A stretch of DNA of 24,269 nucleotides from JAFIEN01 sp051859505 (GCA_051859505.1 JBHYFN010000053.1:1-24269), one strand, 5' to 3'. Shown: positions 13,629 through 22,160, numbered from the stretch's first letter. Program-made: numbers and translations. The notes: generated by a model from the letters alone, not told the origin.

Positions 13629-14843
13629 ATGACGCTCGCCTCCTCTTCGCCCGAAACCGCCGCCACCACTACCGCCCCCCGCCGCAGCTTCCTGCGCGAG
13701 AATCCGTCGGTCCTGTGGTTCATGGCCTGCCTCGGGATCTTTACCGTCGCCGTCACCATCCTGTCCGAGGGGATGGGGCTGGGGATGATCTCGACCTCGC
13801 TGGTCAAGGTGCTGGGGATGACGCTCTGCCTCTGCCTGATCGCCGTCGCGATGGATGTGGTCTGGGGCTATTGCGGCATCCTGAGCCTGGGGCATTTCGC
13901 CTTCTTCGGCCTTGGTGGCTATGCCATCGGCATGTGGCTGATGTATGCGCGGACCGAGGCGGTGATCCTCGAGAGCCTCTCCAGTGGCACCATCCCCCCC
14001 ACCCCGCGCGAGGTCTCCGACGCGGTCACGGCGCAGATCTTCGGCGTGGTGGGCAGTTCCGAGCTTCCGCTGATCTGGACCCATGCCGGATCGCTGCCGT
14101 TCCAGCTGGCGATGGTCGTGCTGATCCCGGGCCTTCTGGCGCTGGTCTTCGGCTGGCTGGCCTTCCGCAGCCGCGTGACGGGCGTGTATCTCTCGATCCT
14201 GACGCAGGCGATGACGCTGGCCCTGTCGCTGCACCTTTTCCAGAACGACACCGGACTGCGCGGCAACAACGGCCTGTCGGGCCTGCAGAACATCCCCGGC
14301 GCGCTGCATGTGCCGCAATCGGTGATCTCGATCTGGTTCTTCTGGGCCTCGGCCCTTGCCCTGGGCGCGGGCTACCTGCTGTTCGCCTGGGTCGTCTCGG
14401 GCAAGTTCGGATCGGTCATCCGCGCCATCCGCGACAACGAGGCGCGGGTGCGCTTCCTTGGCTACAATGTCGAAGGGTACAAGCTTTTCGTCTTCACGCT
14501 GACGGCCGTGATCTCGGGCATCGCGGGCGCGCTCTACTATCCGCAGGCGGGCATCATCAACCCGGCCGAGATCGCGCCCATCGCCTCGATCTATCTGGCG
14601 GTCTGGGTCGCCATCGGCGGCCGGGGGCGGCTTTACGGCGCGGTGATCGGGGCGGCGCTGGTCTCGCTCCTGTCAAGCTGGCTCACCGGCGGGGGCGCGC
14701 CCAGCATCGACCTTGGTTTCTACAAGATCGTCTGGACGGATTGGTGGCTGGTCCTCCTCGGCCTCGGCTTCGTCGCCGTGACCCTGTTCTTCCCCAAGGG
14801 CATCGGCGGCCTGTTCGACTATCTTGTCAGGAAACAGCCATGA
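13629..14843 (+). CDS. urtC: Urea ABC transporter permease UrtC
   Basis: This is the second permease subunit (LivM type), 404 residues with about ten hydrophobic segments. Family motifs are GYCGILSLGHFAFFGLGGYAIGMW near 77-100, the HLFQNDTGLRGNNGLSGLQN region, AIRDNEARVRFLGYNVEGYKL (the coupling loop for the ATPases) and a PAEIAPIASIYLAVWVAIGG segment. The final segment ends FFPKGIGGLFDYL. Its ribosome binding site (GGGGGA) lies in the end of urtB. Its stop overlaps the urtD start (ATGA). Confidence 0.94.
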   Translation: MTLASSSPETAATTTAPRRSFLRENPSVLWFMACLGIFTVAVTILSEGMGLGMISTSLVKVLGMTLCLCLIAVAMDVVWGYCGILSLGHFAFFGLGGYAIGMWLMYARTEAVILESLSSGTIPPTPREVSDAVTAQIFGVVGSSELPLIWTHAGSLPFQLAMVVLIPGLLALVFGWLAFRSRVTGVYLSILTQAMTLALSLHLFQNDTGLRGNNGLSGLQNIPGALHVPQSVISIWFFWASALALGAGYLLFAWVVSGKFGSVIRAIRDNEARVRFLGYNVEGYKLFVFTLTAVISGIAGALYYPQAGIINPAEIAPIASIYLAVWVAIGGRGRLYGAVIGAALVSLLSSWLTGGGAPSIDLGFYKIVWTDWWLVLLGLGFVAVTLFFPKGIGGLFDYLVRKQP

Positions 14844-15580
14844 CCACGCTGCTTGAGGTTTCGGGCGTCTCGGTCACCTTCGACGGGTTCCGCGCGATCA
14901 ACAACCTCTCCATCGCCATAGCCGAGCCCGAGTTGCGCGCCATCATCGGCCCCAACGGCGCGGGCAAGACCACCTTCATGGATATCGTCACCGGCAAGAC
15001 CCGGCCCGATACCGGCAAGGTTCTCTGGGGCGAGTTGTCGACCGACCTCGTGCGCCTCTCGGAAAGCGAGATCGCCAAGGCCGGCATCGGGCGCAAGTTC
15101 CAGAAACCCACCGTGTTCGAGGATCAAAGCGTGCGCGCCAACCTCGCACTCGCGCTGCGCAACAAGCGCGCGCCCTTTCCGGTGCTTTTCTGGAAGGCGA
15201 CCAGTGACGATGTGGCCCGCATCACCGAACTGGCCGAGGAAATCGGCCTGACCGACCGGCTAGACGATCGCGCGGGCGACCTCAGCCACGGGCAGAAGCA
15301 ATGGCTGGAAATCGGGATGCTGCTGGCCCAGGATCCCCGGCTTCTGCTGGTCGACGAACCCGCCGCCGGCATGACCCCGGCCGAGAGGGAACACACGACC
15401 GACATCCTCAAGCGCGCGGCGCAGACACGCGCCGTGGTGGTCATCGAACATGACATGGAGTTCATCCGCCGCCTCGACTGCCGGGTGACGGTCCTGCACG
15501 AAGGATCGGTCCTGGCCGAAGGCAGCCTCGAGCATGTCACGAAGGACCAGCAGGTCATCGACGTTTATCTGGGGCGCTAG
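14840..15580 (+). CDS. urtD: Urea ABC transporter ATP-binding protein UrtD
   Basis: This is the cytoplasmic ATPase subunit (LivG type), 246 residues from the ATG at 14840, which overlaps the urtC stop. Visible motifs are Walker A GPNGAGKTT near 37-45, the UrtD-typical GIGRKFQKPTVFEDQSV Q-loop region, signature LSHGQKQWLEIG in place of the usual LSGGQ (normal for UrtD), Walker B LLLVDEPAAGMT and switch His in VVIEHDMEF. It is three bases from urtE. Confidence 0.94.
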   Translation: MTTLLEVSGVSVTFDGFRAINNLSIAIAEPELRAIIGPNGAGKTTFMDIVTGKTRPDTGKVLWGELSTDLVRLSESEIAKAGIGRKFQKPTVFEDQSVRANLALALRNKRAPFPVLFWKATSDDVARITELAEEIGLTDRLDDRAGDLSHGQKQWLEIGMLLAQDPRLLLVDEPAAGMTPAEREHTTDILKRAAQTRAVVVIEHDMEFIRRLDCRVTVLHEGSVLAEGSLEHVTKDQQVIDVYLGR

Positions 15581-15583
15581 AAC

Positions 15584-16279
15584 ATGCTGACGGTCGAGGA
15601 TCTGACCCTTCACTACAGCGGATCGCAGATCCTCTATGGCATCACGCTTGAGGCGCGTCCCGGCAAGGTGACGGCGGTGATGGGCACCAACGGCGTCGGC
15701 AAGACCAGCCTGCTGCGCGCCATCGCCGGGCGCCATCCCGCCTCGAGCGGCAGGGTCGCGCTGGACGGGCGCGATCTGGGTCGGCTCACGGCGGCGCAGG
15801 CGGCGCGCGCCGGCATCGCCTATGTGCCGCAGGGGCGCGAGATCTTTCCCCTCCTGACCGTGACCGAGAACCTGCAGACCGGCTTCGCCTGCCTGCCCCG
15901 CACCGACCGCCGCATCCCCGAGCGCATCTACGACCTCTTCCCGGTGCTGAAACAGATGAAGGACCGGCGCGGCGGCGATCTCTCGGGCGGCCAGCAGCAG
16001 CAGCTTGCCATCGCCCGCGCCCTGATCATGCGGCCCCGCGTCCTGCTGCTGGACGAGCCGACCGAGGGCATCCAGCCCAATATCATCAAACAGATCGGCA
16101 AGGTGATCGAGCTTCTGCGCGACGAGGGCGAGATCGCCATCGTGCTGGTCGAACAGTTCTTCGACTTCGCCTATGGCCTGGCCGACAGCTTCTGCGTGAT
16201 GAACCAGGGCCGCGTCCTCCTCTCGCGCGACCGCGCCGATGTGACCCGCGAGGAAGTGCTGGGCCTCGTCTCCATCTGA
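15584..16279 (+). CDS. urtE: Urea ABC transporter ATP-binding protein UrtE
   Basis: This is the second ATPase subunit (LivF type), 231 residues. Visible motifs are Walker A GTNGVGKTS near 32-40, IAYVPQGREIFPLLTVTENL (Q-loop; PQGREIFP is typical of UrtE), signature LSGGQQQQLAIARAL, Walker B LLLDEPTEGIQP and the switch region VLVEQ, in which Gln replaces the His as in other LivF/UrtE proteins. It is the last gene of urtABCDE. No urease or urea carboxylase gene lies in the window, so the enzyme that uses the urea must be elsewhere. Confidence 0.94.
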   Translation: MLTVEDLTLHYSGSQILYGITLEARPGKVTAVMGTNGVGKTSLLRAIAGRHPASSGRVALDGRDLGRLTAAQAARAGIAYVPQGREIFPLLTVTENLQTGFACLPRTDRRIPERIYDLFPVLKQMKDRRGGDLSGGQQQQLAIARALIMRPRVLLLDEPTEGIQPNIIKQIGKVIELLRDEGEIAIVLVEQFFDFAYGLADSFCVMNQGRVLLSRDRADVTREEVLGLVSI

Positions 16280-16340
16280 CGACCCCCGCCGACCCCCGCC
16301 GACGCCCTTCCTTTCCGCTTCTTTTGTTCAAAAATATCCC

Positions 16341-16396
16341 GGGGGGAGGCCGCAGGCCGGGGGGCAGAGCCCCCCCGGAAATTTGCAGAATTTCCG
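16341..16396. repeat. Composite hairpin element (G/C-run stem plus AT-rich stem)
   Basis: CCGGGGGGC (16357-16365) pairs with GCCCCCCCGG (16369-16378), allowing one bulged C. Directly adjoining, CGGAAATT (16376-16383) pairs with AATTTCCG (16389-16396). Together they lie between converging urtE and amtB. Read on the minus strand, the order AT-rich stem then G-run/C-run stem is the same as at 24192-24269, so the window carries two copies of one element type. I recognise this layout as a common dispersed intergenic element of Rhodobacterales genomes, probably a terminator. Confidence 0.6.
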
Positions 16397-16484
16397 CCCC
16401 TCCCGCCGTCAAACGCGTGCCGGCCGGGCCAGGGTGCGACCGGCTCCCCGGTCCTTCGCCCAAAACACCCTGCACCCCGAACGC

Positions 16485-16513
16485 AAAAAGGCCCGGGCGT
16501 TGCCGCCCGGGCC
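16485..16513 (-). terminator. Rho-independent terminator of glnK-amtB
   Basis: On the minus strand GGCCCGGGCG, loop GCAA, then CGCCCGGGCC is followed immediately by TTTTT (16489-16485). This is a perfect 10-bp stem with a U tract, 28 bases beyond the amtB stop. It is the clearest intrinsic terminator of the window. Confidence 0.9.
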
Positions 16514-16540
16514 GGTGTTCAAGGGACTGCGAGGGAAGGC

Positions 16541-18019
16541 TCAGCCCTTGACGAAATCGGGATAGGCTTCCATCCCCAGTTCGGTCTTGTCGAGGCCGCT
16601 CATCTCGGCCTCTTCGCTGACGCGGATCCCCATGGCGCCCTTCAGGATGATCCAGACCACGAGGCTGGTCACGAAGACGAAGGCACCGATGATGATGAGC
16701 GACATCAGCTGACCCATGAAGGTCGCGTCGCCATTGGTCAGCAGAACCGCCATCGTGCCCCAGATCCCGGCGAAGAGGTGCACCGGAATGGCGCCCACGA
16801 CGTCGTCGATCTTGAACTTGTCCAGAAGCGGCACGGTGAAGACCACGATCACGCCGCCGATCCCGCCGATCAGGATCGCCATGAAGATCGAGGGTTCAAG
16901 CGGCTCGGCCGTGATCGACACAAGGCCCGCCAGAGCGCCGTTCAGCACCATGGTCAGATCGACCTTGCCATAGACCAGCTGGGTCAGGATCAGCGCAGCC
17001 ACCGCACCGGCCGAAGCGGCCATGTTGGTGTTGACGAAGATCCGGCTCACATCCGCCACGTCGCCGATCGACCCCATGGCAAGCTGCGAGCCGCCGTTGA
17101 AGCCGAACCAGCCCAGCCAGAGGATGAACATCCCCAGCGTCGCCAGCGCGAGGTTGGACCCCGGCATCGCGTTCACCCGGCCATCCTTGCCATACTTGCC
17201 CAGACGCGGCCCCAGGATGATCGCGCCTGCAAGCGCCGCCCAGCCACCGACCGAATGCACGACGGTCGAACCGGCGAAGTCGAGGAAGCCGAACTGGGTG
17301 TAGAGGAAGCCTTCGCCCCACTGCCACGAGGCCTGGATCGGGTAGATGATGCCGGTCAGGATCACGACAAAGATCAGGAAGGGCCAGAGCCGGATCCGCT
17401 CGGCCAGCGCACCCGAGACGATCGAGGCGGTGGCGGCACAGAACATCAGCTGGAAGATGAAGTCAGACGCGGTCGAGGCGTATTCCACATCATCCGCCTC
17501 TTCGGCACCGATGCCCACGGCCTCCATGATCGCCACGCCGAAGGCGCCCAGATAGCCGCCGGTCTCGTTCGAGCCGATGGTCCAGTCACCCAGCGGATAC
17601 ATCAGATTGTAGCCGATGAAGTAATAGGCCAGACCGGCAAGGCTGAACAGCGCCACGTTCTTGGTCAACTGCATCGCCACGTTGCGCTGTCTGACAAGCC
17701 CCGCTTCAAGCATGCAGAAGCCTGCCGCCATGAAGAACACGAGGAAGCCGCCGATCAGGAACAGCAGCGTGTTGAAGATGAAGACGGTCTCCTGATAGGA
17801 GGCGAATTCCGGCACTGCCTCTTCCTCTTCGGCAACGGCCTCGTCAGCTGCCGCTTCCTCGCCTGCCGCTTCCTCGGCGACTGCCTCTTCGCCAACCGCC
17901 TCTTCGGCGACCTCCTCAACGGCATCGGCCTCCTGGGCCATCAGCACCGTCGGTGCCGTCGCTGTGCCCGTTGCCAGCGCAAGCGCCAGCACGGCAAGCA
18001 GATGTTTCCACTTCGTCAT
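16541..18019 (-). CDS. amtB: Ammonium transporter AmtB
   Basis: This is an inner-membrane ammonium channel, 492 residues. A signal-peptide-like segment (about 6-29) precedes an unusual Ala/Glu-rich tract (30-69), then eleven transmembrane helices. Key pore residues are present: Asp247 (LDFAG), His255 (STVVHSVGGW) and His414 (IPVHLFAGIWG), the counterparts of E. coli Asp160, His168 and His318. The cytoplasmic tail ends GMEAYPDFVKG. It lies 25 bases downstream of glnK, which encodes the PII protein that blocks the channel, and ends in a strong terminator. The acidic tract is encoded by internally repetitive DNA (17813-17932) and would face the periplasm. Confidence 0.94.
   Translation of the reverse strand: MTKWKHLLAVLALALATGTATAPTVLMAQEADAVEEVAEEAVGEEAVAEEAAGEEAAADEAVAEEEEAVPEFASYQETVFIFNTLLFLIGGFLVFFMAAGFCMLEAGLVRQRNVAMQLTKNVALFSLAGLAYYFIGYNLMYPLGDWTIGSNETGGYLGAFGVAIMEAVGIGAEEADDVEYASTASDFIFQLMFCAATASIVSGALAERIRLWPFLIFVVILTGIIYPIQASWQWGEGFLYTQFGFLDFAGSTVVHSVGGWAALAGAIILGPRLGKYGKDGRVNAMPGSNLALATLGMFILWLGWFGFNGGSQLAMGSIGDVADVSRIFVNTNMAASAGAVAALILTQLVYGKVDLTMVLNGALAGLVSITAEPLEPSIFMAILIGGIGGVIVVFTVPLLDKFKIDDVVGAIPVHLFAGIWGTMAVLLTNGDATFMGQLMSLIIIGAFVFVTSLVVWIILKGAMGIRVSEEAEMSGLDKTELGMEAYPDFVKG
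17813..17932 (-). repeat. Degenerate Ala/Glu repeat tract inside amtB
   Basis: Codons 30-69 of amtB encode a run made of EEA, VAEE and AGEE-like units. The DNA repeats GCCTC/TTCCTCG-like segments at roughly 21-24-base intervals, consistent with expansion by slippage or unequal exchange. Confidence 0.6.
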
Positions 18020-18044
18020 CTGTTTTCTCCTGATTACCTGCGGC

Positions 18045-18383
18045 TCAGAGCGCGTCGTCGTTGATTTCGCCGGTCCGGACCCGCATGGCGCTTTCGACGT
18101 CGAGGACGAAGATCTTGCCGTCGCCGATCTTGTCGGTCTTTGCCGTGCTCGCGATCGTGGACACGACCTGTTCGACCTGCCCGTCGGGCACGACGATCTC
18201 GAGCTTCACCTTGGGCACGAAGTTCACGGCGTATTCCGCACCGCGGTAGATTTCGGTGTGACCGGACTGCAGGCCAAAGCCCTTGATCTCGGTCACCATC
18301 ATTCCGCGCACGCCGATGGAGGTAAGCGCCTCGCGCACCTCCTCGAGCTTGAACGGCTTGATCGCTGCGATGATGAGTTTCAC
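18045..18383 (-). CDS. glnK: Nitrogen regulatory PII protein GlnK
   Basis: This trimeric signal protein binds ATP/ADP and 2-oxoglutarate and plugs AmtB. The GTG at 18383 gives the standard 112-residue protein beginning with the family's conserved KLIIAAIKPFKLEEV. GGGGAAG lies upstream. Tyr51 in YRGAEY (46-51) is the uridylylation site on the T-loop. The second signature lies in GKIFVLDVESAMRVRTGE. The frame is open to 18524, but residues before the GTG do not belong to the family. Linkage to amtB and proximity to urtABCDE mark a nitrogen-starvation region. Confidence 0.95.
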   Translation of the reverse strand: MKLIIAAIKPFKLEEVREALTSIGVRGMMVTEIKGFGLQSGHTEIYRGAEYAVNFVPKVKLEIVVPDGQVEQVVSTIASTAKTDKIGDGKIFVLDVESAMRVRTGEINDDAL

Positions 18384-18651
18384 GTTCTTCCCCTTGCGAG
18401 TTGTTTCGCGGGCCTTGGGTCGAGCGGCCGCACCCGGACAGGAAAGGCGCCGCGCAAGAGGCGGACAAGGTTTTGCTGCGACTGCGAAGGGCGCGAAACC
18501 GAAGAAACTGCACAAAATTTGCACAATAAATGTGAAATGATCAAAAAAGAGGCGATCAAGAAAACGGGAGTTAACCTTTCAAGCCGTCTCTACATTTTCC
18601 GTCAGACTCGCTATGGTACCGCAAAATCAGGTCCAGAGGGCTGAGCAGTGC
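18384..18651. promoter_or_regulatory. Divergent promoter region between glnK and the PBP gene
   Basis: This 268-base spacer has an AT-rich core (about 18505-18605) unlike the surrounding DNA. It contains TGCACAAAATTTGCACA (18509-18525), in which GCACAAA/GCACAAT recur at 12-base spacing, a candidate regulator site for glnK-amtB. On the plus side TCTACA (18589-18594) and TATGGT (18612-18617) with 17 bases between them form a candidate sigma70 promoter for the PBP gene. No convincing sigma54 promoter was found. Confidence 0.5.
18589..18617 (+). promoter_or_regulatory. Candidate sigma70 promoter of the PBP gene
   Basis: TCTACA (4 of 6 to TTGACA), 17-base spacer and TATGGT (4 of 6 to TATAAT) lie about 35 bases before the chosen start codon. 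The predicted transcript start near 18624 excludes the upstream ATG at 18613 and supports the start at 18652. Confidence 0.4.
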
Positions 18652-20868
18652 ATGGTTGACAAGGGTCGCAGAAAGGCTCCGCTCGTGGCGGAGCGGCGAT
18701 ATCCGGCGGGATCGGGCAATCCGCCCCCGAAGGCAAAGCCGCGCCGCGAAAAGCCCCCCCGGACGCCCCGAGCCGCGCGCAAGCCCCGAAAGCCGCGCGG
18801 GCCGATCGGCTGGATCGTCGGGCTGTTCACCGGCCTGCTCTGGCTGTTCTGGCGTATCATCTGGGGTGTGACCTGGCGGTTGGGCGCCACCGTCGCCCTC
18901 CTTCTGGGGATCGGGGTCGCCTATTACGCGGCGCAGCTTCCCCCGGCGCATGAACTGGTGGACGGGCGGGCCCGGGGATCGGTCACGCTTCTGGACAATT
19001 ACGGCCAGGTCTTTGCCTGGCGCGGCGACCAGTTCGGCGGCGTGATCACCGCCGACCAGATCTCGCCCCATCTGCGCAATGCCGTCATCGCCACCGAGGA
19101 TCGCCGTTTCCGCTGGCATCCCGGCATCGATCCCCAGGGGATCGCCAGTGCCGTGCGCATCAACCTGCGCGAGGGCAGGGGGCCGTTCTCGGGCAATGGC
19201 GGCTCGACCATCACGCAGCAGACGGCCAAGCTTCTGTGCCTCGGCCGCCCCTTCGATCCGCAGGTCTGGGAGAGCGAGGCCGCCTATGAGGCCGACTGCC
19301 GCCGCACCACGCTGTGGCGCAAGGTGCAGGAGGCGACCTATGCGCTGGCGATGGAGGTGCGCTACAGCAAGGACGAGATCCTGACCATCTACCTCAACCG
19401 CGCCTATCTGGGCGCGGGCGCGCGCGGGTTCGAGGCGGCGGCGCAGCGCTATTTCGGCAAATCCGCCAACGAGGTGAATGCCGCCGAGGCGGCGATGCTG
19501 GCGGGGCTTTTGCAGGCGCCTTCGGCCTTGGCGCCCACCTCGAACCTCGCGCGGTCGCAGAACCGGGCGAATGTGGTGATCGGGCTGATGGAGGCGCAAG
19601 GGTATCTCTCTGCCGCCGCCGCCGCCGAGGCGCGCGAGAACCCGGCGCAACTGTCACAGGCGGCCGCGGCCCAGTCGGGCGGCTATTTCGCCGATTGGGT
19701 GATGGAATCCGGCCCCGACTTCTTTACCCGCAACACGACCGAGGATGTGATCATCCGCACCACGCTGGACCCGCGCCTGCAGCGCGCCGCCGAAGAGGCG
19801 CTGGTCCATGTGTTCGAGAACCTCGTCCGCGAAGGATCCGAGGCGCAGGCGGCGATCGTCGTGATGTCGGCCGATGGGGCGGTGCGGGCGATGGTGGGGG
19901 GGCGCAACCTGCGCGCCTCGGGCGCGTTCAACCGCGCGACCCAGGCCCTGCGCCAGACCGGATCGGCCTTCAAGCCCTTTGTCTTTGCCGCAGCACTTGA
20001 CCGGGGGATGAGCCCGCTTGACCTTGTCGACGACAGTCCGCTGACGATCAATGTCGTGGGCTCGGGGCCGTGGTCGCCGCAGAATTACGACCGCGAGTTC
20101 AAGGGCATGGTCACGCTGACCCAGGCCCTTGCGGAAAGCCGCAACATCCCGGCGGTCCGGCTGTCCGAACTTGTGGGCCGCGACAGCGTGCGCGCCATCG
20201 CCGCGGATTTCGGCATCGACAGCGACCTTGCCGCAGGCCCCGCGCTGGCGCTGGGCACCTCGGAAAGCACCTTGATCGAGATGACGGGGGCCTATGCCGG
20301 GATCCTGAATGGCGGCTCGTCGGTCACGCCCTACGGGCTGGTCGAGCTGCGGCTGCAGGGCGACAGCACCCCGCTGATGGGGGCGGGCGGCGGCATGGGC
20401 GAACGGGTCATCATGCAGCAGGCGGCGCAAGAGCTTGTCTGGATGATGTATCAGGTGGTCGAGAGCGGCACCGGCCAGCGCGCCCGACTGTCCGGTTGGG
20501 AGGTCGCGGGCAAGACCGGCACGACCCAGGCGGCCCGCGATGCCTGGTTCATCGGCTTCTCGGCCGAATATGTTGTCGGGGTCTGGATGGGTTATGACAA
20601 CAACACCCCCCTGACCGGCGTGACCGGCGGCGGGCTGCCCGCCTCGATCTTTGCCGAGACGATGCAGCGCGTGCATGAGGGGCTTGTGCCGCGCCCGCTT
20701 CCGATGCTGCCTCCGTCCGAGCCGATGGGCGGCTTCGTCGATCCCGGCGGGCTTCTGGCCGAAGGGTCGGGGCAGATGTTCGGCACCGAACTCGCGCCGG
20801 CGGGGCAGGGGGACCGGTCGCAGGATGCGATCCTTGATGCGCTTGGTGCGATCCTGGGCACGCAATAG
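18652..20868 (+). CDS. Class A penicillin-binding protein (transglycosylase/transpeptidase)
   Basis: This bifunctional peptidoglycan synthase has 738 residues from the ATG at 18652, with GAGGG upstream. The cytoplasmic tail (1-50) is Lys/Arg/Pro-rich and is followed by a long hydrophobic region (52-95). The GT51 domain shows EDRRFRWHPGID with catalytic Glu149, GGSTITQQTAKLL near 183-195 and RKVQEATYALAMEVRY. Transpeptidase motifs are SAFK (Ser438, Lys441), SRN (496-498) and KTGTT (621-625). Between TQQ and RK lies an insert of about 25 residues with Cys196 and Cys216, which I recall in alphaproteobacterial homologues. Together the motifs indicate a PBP1A/1C-like enzyme; the exact subclass is not settled. 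Confidence 0.92.
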   Translation: MVDKGRRKAPLVAERRYPAGSGNPPPKAKPRREKPPRTPRAARKPRKPRGPIGWIVGLFTGLLWLFWRIIWGVTWRLGATVALLLGIGVAYYAAQLPPAHELVDGRARGSVTLLDNYGQVFAWRGDQFGGVITADQISPHLRNAVIATEDRRFRWHPGIDPQGIASAVRINLREGRGPFSGNGGSTITQQTAKLLCLGRPFDPQVWESEAAYEADCRRTTLWRKVQEATYALAMEVRYSKDEILTIYLNRAYLGAGARGFEAAAQRYFGKSANEVNAAEAAMLAGLLQAPSALAPTSNLARSQNRANVVIGLMEAQGYLSAAAAAEARENPAQLSQAAAAQSGGYFADWVMESGPDFFTRNTTEDVIIRTTLDPRLQRAAEEALVHVFENLVREGSEAQAAIVVMSADGAVRAMVGGRNLRASGAFNRATQALRQTGSAFKPFVFAAALDRGMSPLDLVDDSPLTINVVGSGPWSPQNYDREFKGMVTLTQALAESRNIPAVRLSELVGRDSVRAIAADFGIDSDLAAGPALALGTSESTLIEMTGAYAGILNGGSSVTPYGLVELRLQGDSTPLMGAGGGMGERVIMQQAAQELVWMMYQVVESGTGQRARLSGWEVAGKTGTTQAARDAWFIGFSAEYVVGVWMGYDNNTPLTGVTGGGLPASIFAETMQRVHEGLVPRPLPMLPPSEPMGGFVDPGGLLAEGSGQMFGTELAPAGQGDRSQDAILDALGAILGTQ

Positions 20869-20886
20869 GCAGCGCGCGACGGGTAA

Positions 20887-20948
20887 GGGGACCACAGGGG
20901 CGTGCCTGTGATCCCCTGTGATCCCCTGTGATCCCCTGTGATCTCCTG
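20887..20948. repeat. Tandem 10-bp repeats forming a terminator-like hairpin
   Basis: The unit CCTGTGATCC is repeated from 20905 for 4.4 copies (fourth copy with one change). GGGGACCACAGG (20887-20898) pairs with CCTGTGATCCCC (20905-20916) with one mismatch and a 6-nt loop, and can pair equally with later copies. It sits between the converging PBP and aldo/keto reductase genes, so it may terminate both. Confidence 0.75.
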
Positions 20949-20963
20949 AAGCCGGCGTCGGTT

Positions 20964-21995
20964 CTAGCGCCCGCCGTTGATGTTGCGGTGACGCTGGGCC
21001 ACGCCTTGCGGACCATAGGGATAGTCCGGCTGCTGCGGCGTGCTGACCTCGGTCAGCATCGCGCTTTCCCTGGCCGTCAGCTGCAGGTCGGCAGCGGCAA
21101 GGTTCTGCTCCAGCTGCGCCACGGTCCGCGCGCCAAGGATGACCGAGGTCACGGCCGGCCGGGCCGCAAGCCAGGCCAGCGCCACCGCCGCGGATGTGGT
21201 GCCCTGCGCCTTGGCGACATCCGCTACCGCGCCGATGATCGCCCAGGTCCGCTCTTCGGAATTGCGCGGGCCATAGGCCTCCATCCCCCGGTTCGGGTTC
21301 TCGCCCAGCCGCGTGGCCCCAGTCGGCGTCTGGTCGCGCTGGTATTTGCCGGCGAGCCAGCCCCCGGCCAGCGGCGACCACGGCAAAAGACCGATGCCGG
21401 CGTCCAGACAGGCGGGCACGATCTCGTGCTCGATATCGCGAACCAGAAGGTTGTATTGCGGCTGCAGCGTGACCGGGGCGCAAAGATGGGCGGCCCGGGC
21501 AACGTGGACGGCCTTGGTGATCTGCCAGCCGAGGTAGTTCGAGAAGCCGTAATAGGCGATCTTGCCCGCGCGAACGGCATCATCCAGAAAGCGCAGCGTT
21601 TCCTCGATCGGGGTCAGCGCATCCCAGGCATGCATCTGGTACAGGTCGATCTGCTCGACCCCCAGCCGGCCGAGCGAGGCATCGAGCGCCTGCCCCAGAT
21701 GTTTGCGCGACAGGCCAAGGTCGTTCGGCCCCTTGCCCATCGGAAAGCGGCCCTTGGTCGCCACCACCATCTGCCCCGCCAGTTCCGGCCGCGCCGCCAG
21801 CCAGCGGCCGACGATCTCTTCCGAAAGGCCGGCGCTGTAGACATCGGCGGTATCAAGGAAGTTGCCGCCTGCCGCGGCATAGGCATCCATGATGGCGAAG
21901 GATGTCGCCTCATCGGCCTCTGCCCCGAAGGTCATCGTGCCAAGGCAAAGATGCGAAACGACCGCGCCGCTGTTGCCGAGTTTCCTGTATTCCAT
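20964..21995 (-). CDS. Aldo/keto reductase
   Basis: This NADP-dependent (beta/alpha)8-barrel oxidoreductase has 343 residues from the ATG at 21995, with GGAGGAG upstream. The catalytic tetrad is complete: Asp48 (FLDTADVY), Tyr53, Lys81 (VATKG) and His122 (YQMHAWD). C-terminal motifs for cofactor binding include LPWSPLAGGWLAGKY and SVILGARTVAQLEQNL. It resembles the YajO/general stress type AKRs acting on aldehydes or sugars. The substrate is not predictable, but the divergent phosphotriesterase-like gene and nearby sugar dehydrogenase hint at carbohydrate metabolism. Confidence 0.9.
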   Translation of the reverse strand: MEYRKLGNSGAVVSHLCLGTMTFGAEADEATSFAIMDAYAAAGGNFLDTADVYSAGLSEEIVGRWLAARPELAGQMVVATKGRFPMGKGPNDLGLSRKHLGQALDASLGRLGVEQIDLYQMHAWDALTPIEETLRFLDDAVRAGKIAYYGFSNYLGWQITKAVHVARAAHLCAPVTLQPQYNLLVRDIEHEIVPACLDAGIGLLPWSPLAGGWLAGKYQRDQTPTGATRLGENPNRGMEAYGPRNSEERTWAIIGAVADVAKAQGTTSAAVALAWLAARPAVTSVILGARTVAQLEQNLAAADLQLTARESAMLTEVSTPQQPDYPYGPQGVAQRHRNINGGR

Positions 21996-22086
21996 GTCTT
22001 TGTCTCCTCCTGCTTGTCGAATGCGGTGCGGTTGGGCCGTTCTGGCCAACCGGGCGGACACACGGCCTCTGGCCGTCGGCCGAGCA

Positions 22087-22107
22087 GCTATCTGCTATCT
22101 GCTCTCT
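22087..22107. repeat. Three tandem 7-bp units in the divergent spacer
   Basis: GCTATCT occurs at 22087-22093 and 22094-22100, and GCTCTCT at 22101-22107, in the 195-base region between two divergent genes. It may be a regulator site or slippage; nothing more can be said. Confidence 0.4.
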
Positions 22108-22160
22108 GGTCTGATGGGCGGGCGCTTTCGGTGGCACTTTGGCCGCTGCGGCCCTAGGGT

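Noticed and set aside
10055..13807. 1250-codon open frame on the minus strand opposite urtA-urtB
   Set aside because: It is antisense to two unmistakable transporter genes, has His/Gly/Asp/Arg-rich low-complexity composition without domains, and is what a high-GC genome with GC-ending codons produces in an opposite frame.
19654..21483. 609-codon minus-strand frame over the PBP gene
   Set aside because: It runs through the class A PBP coding region and through the tandem repeat, shows no domain, and is a shadow frame.
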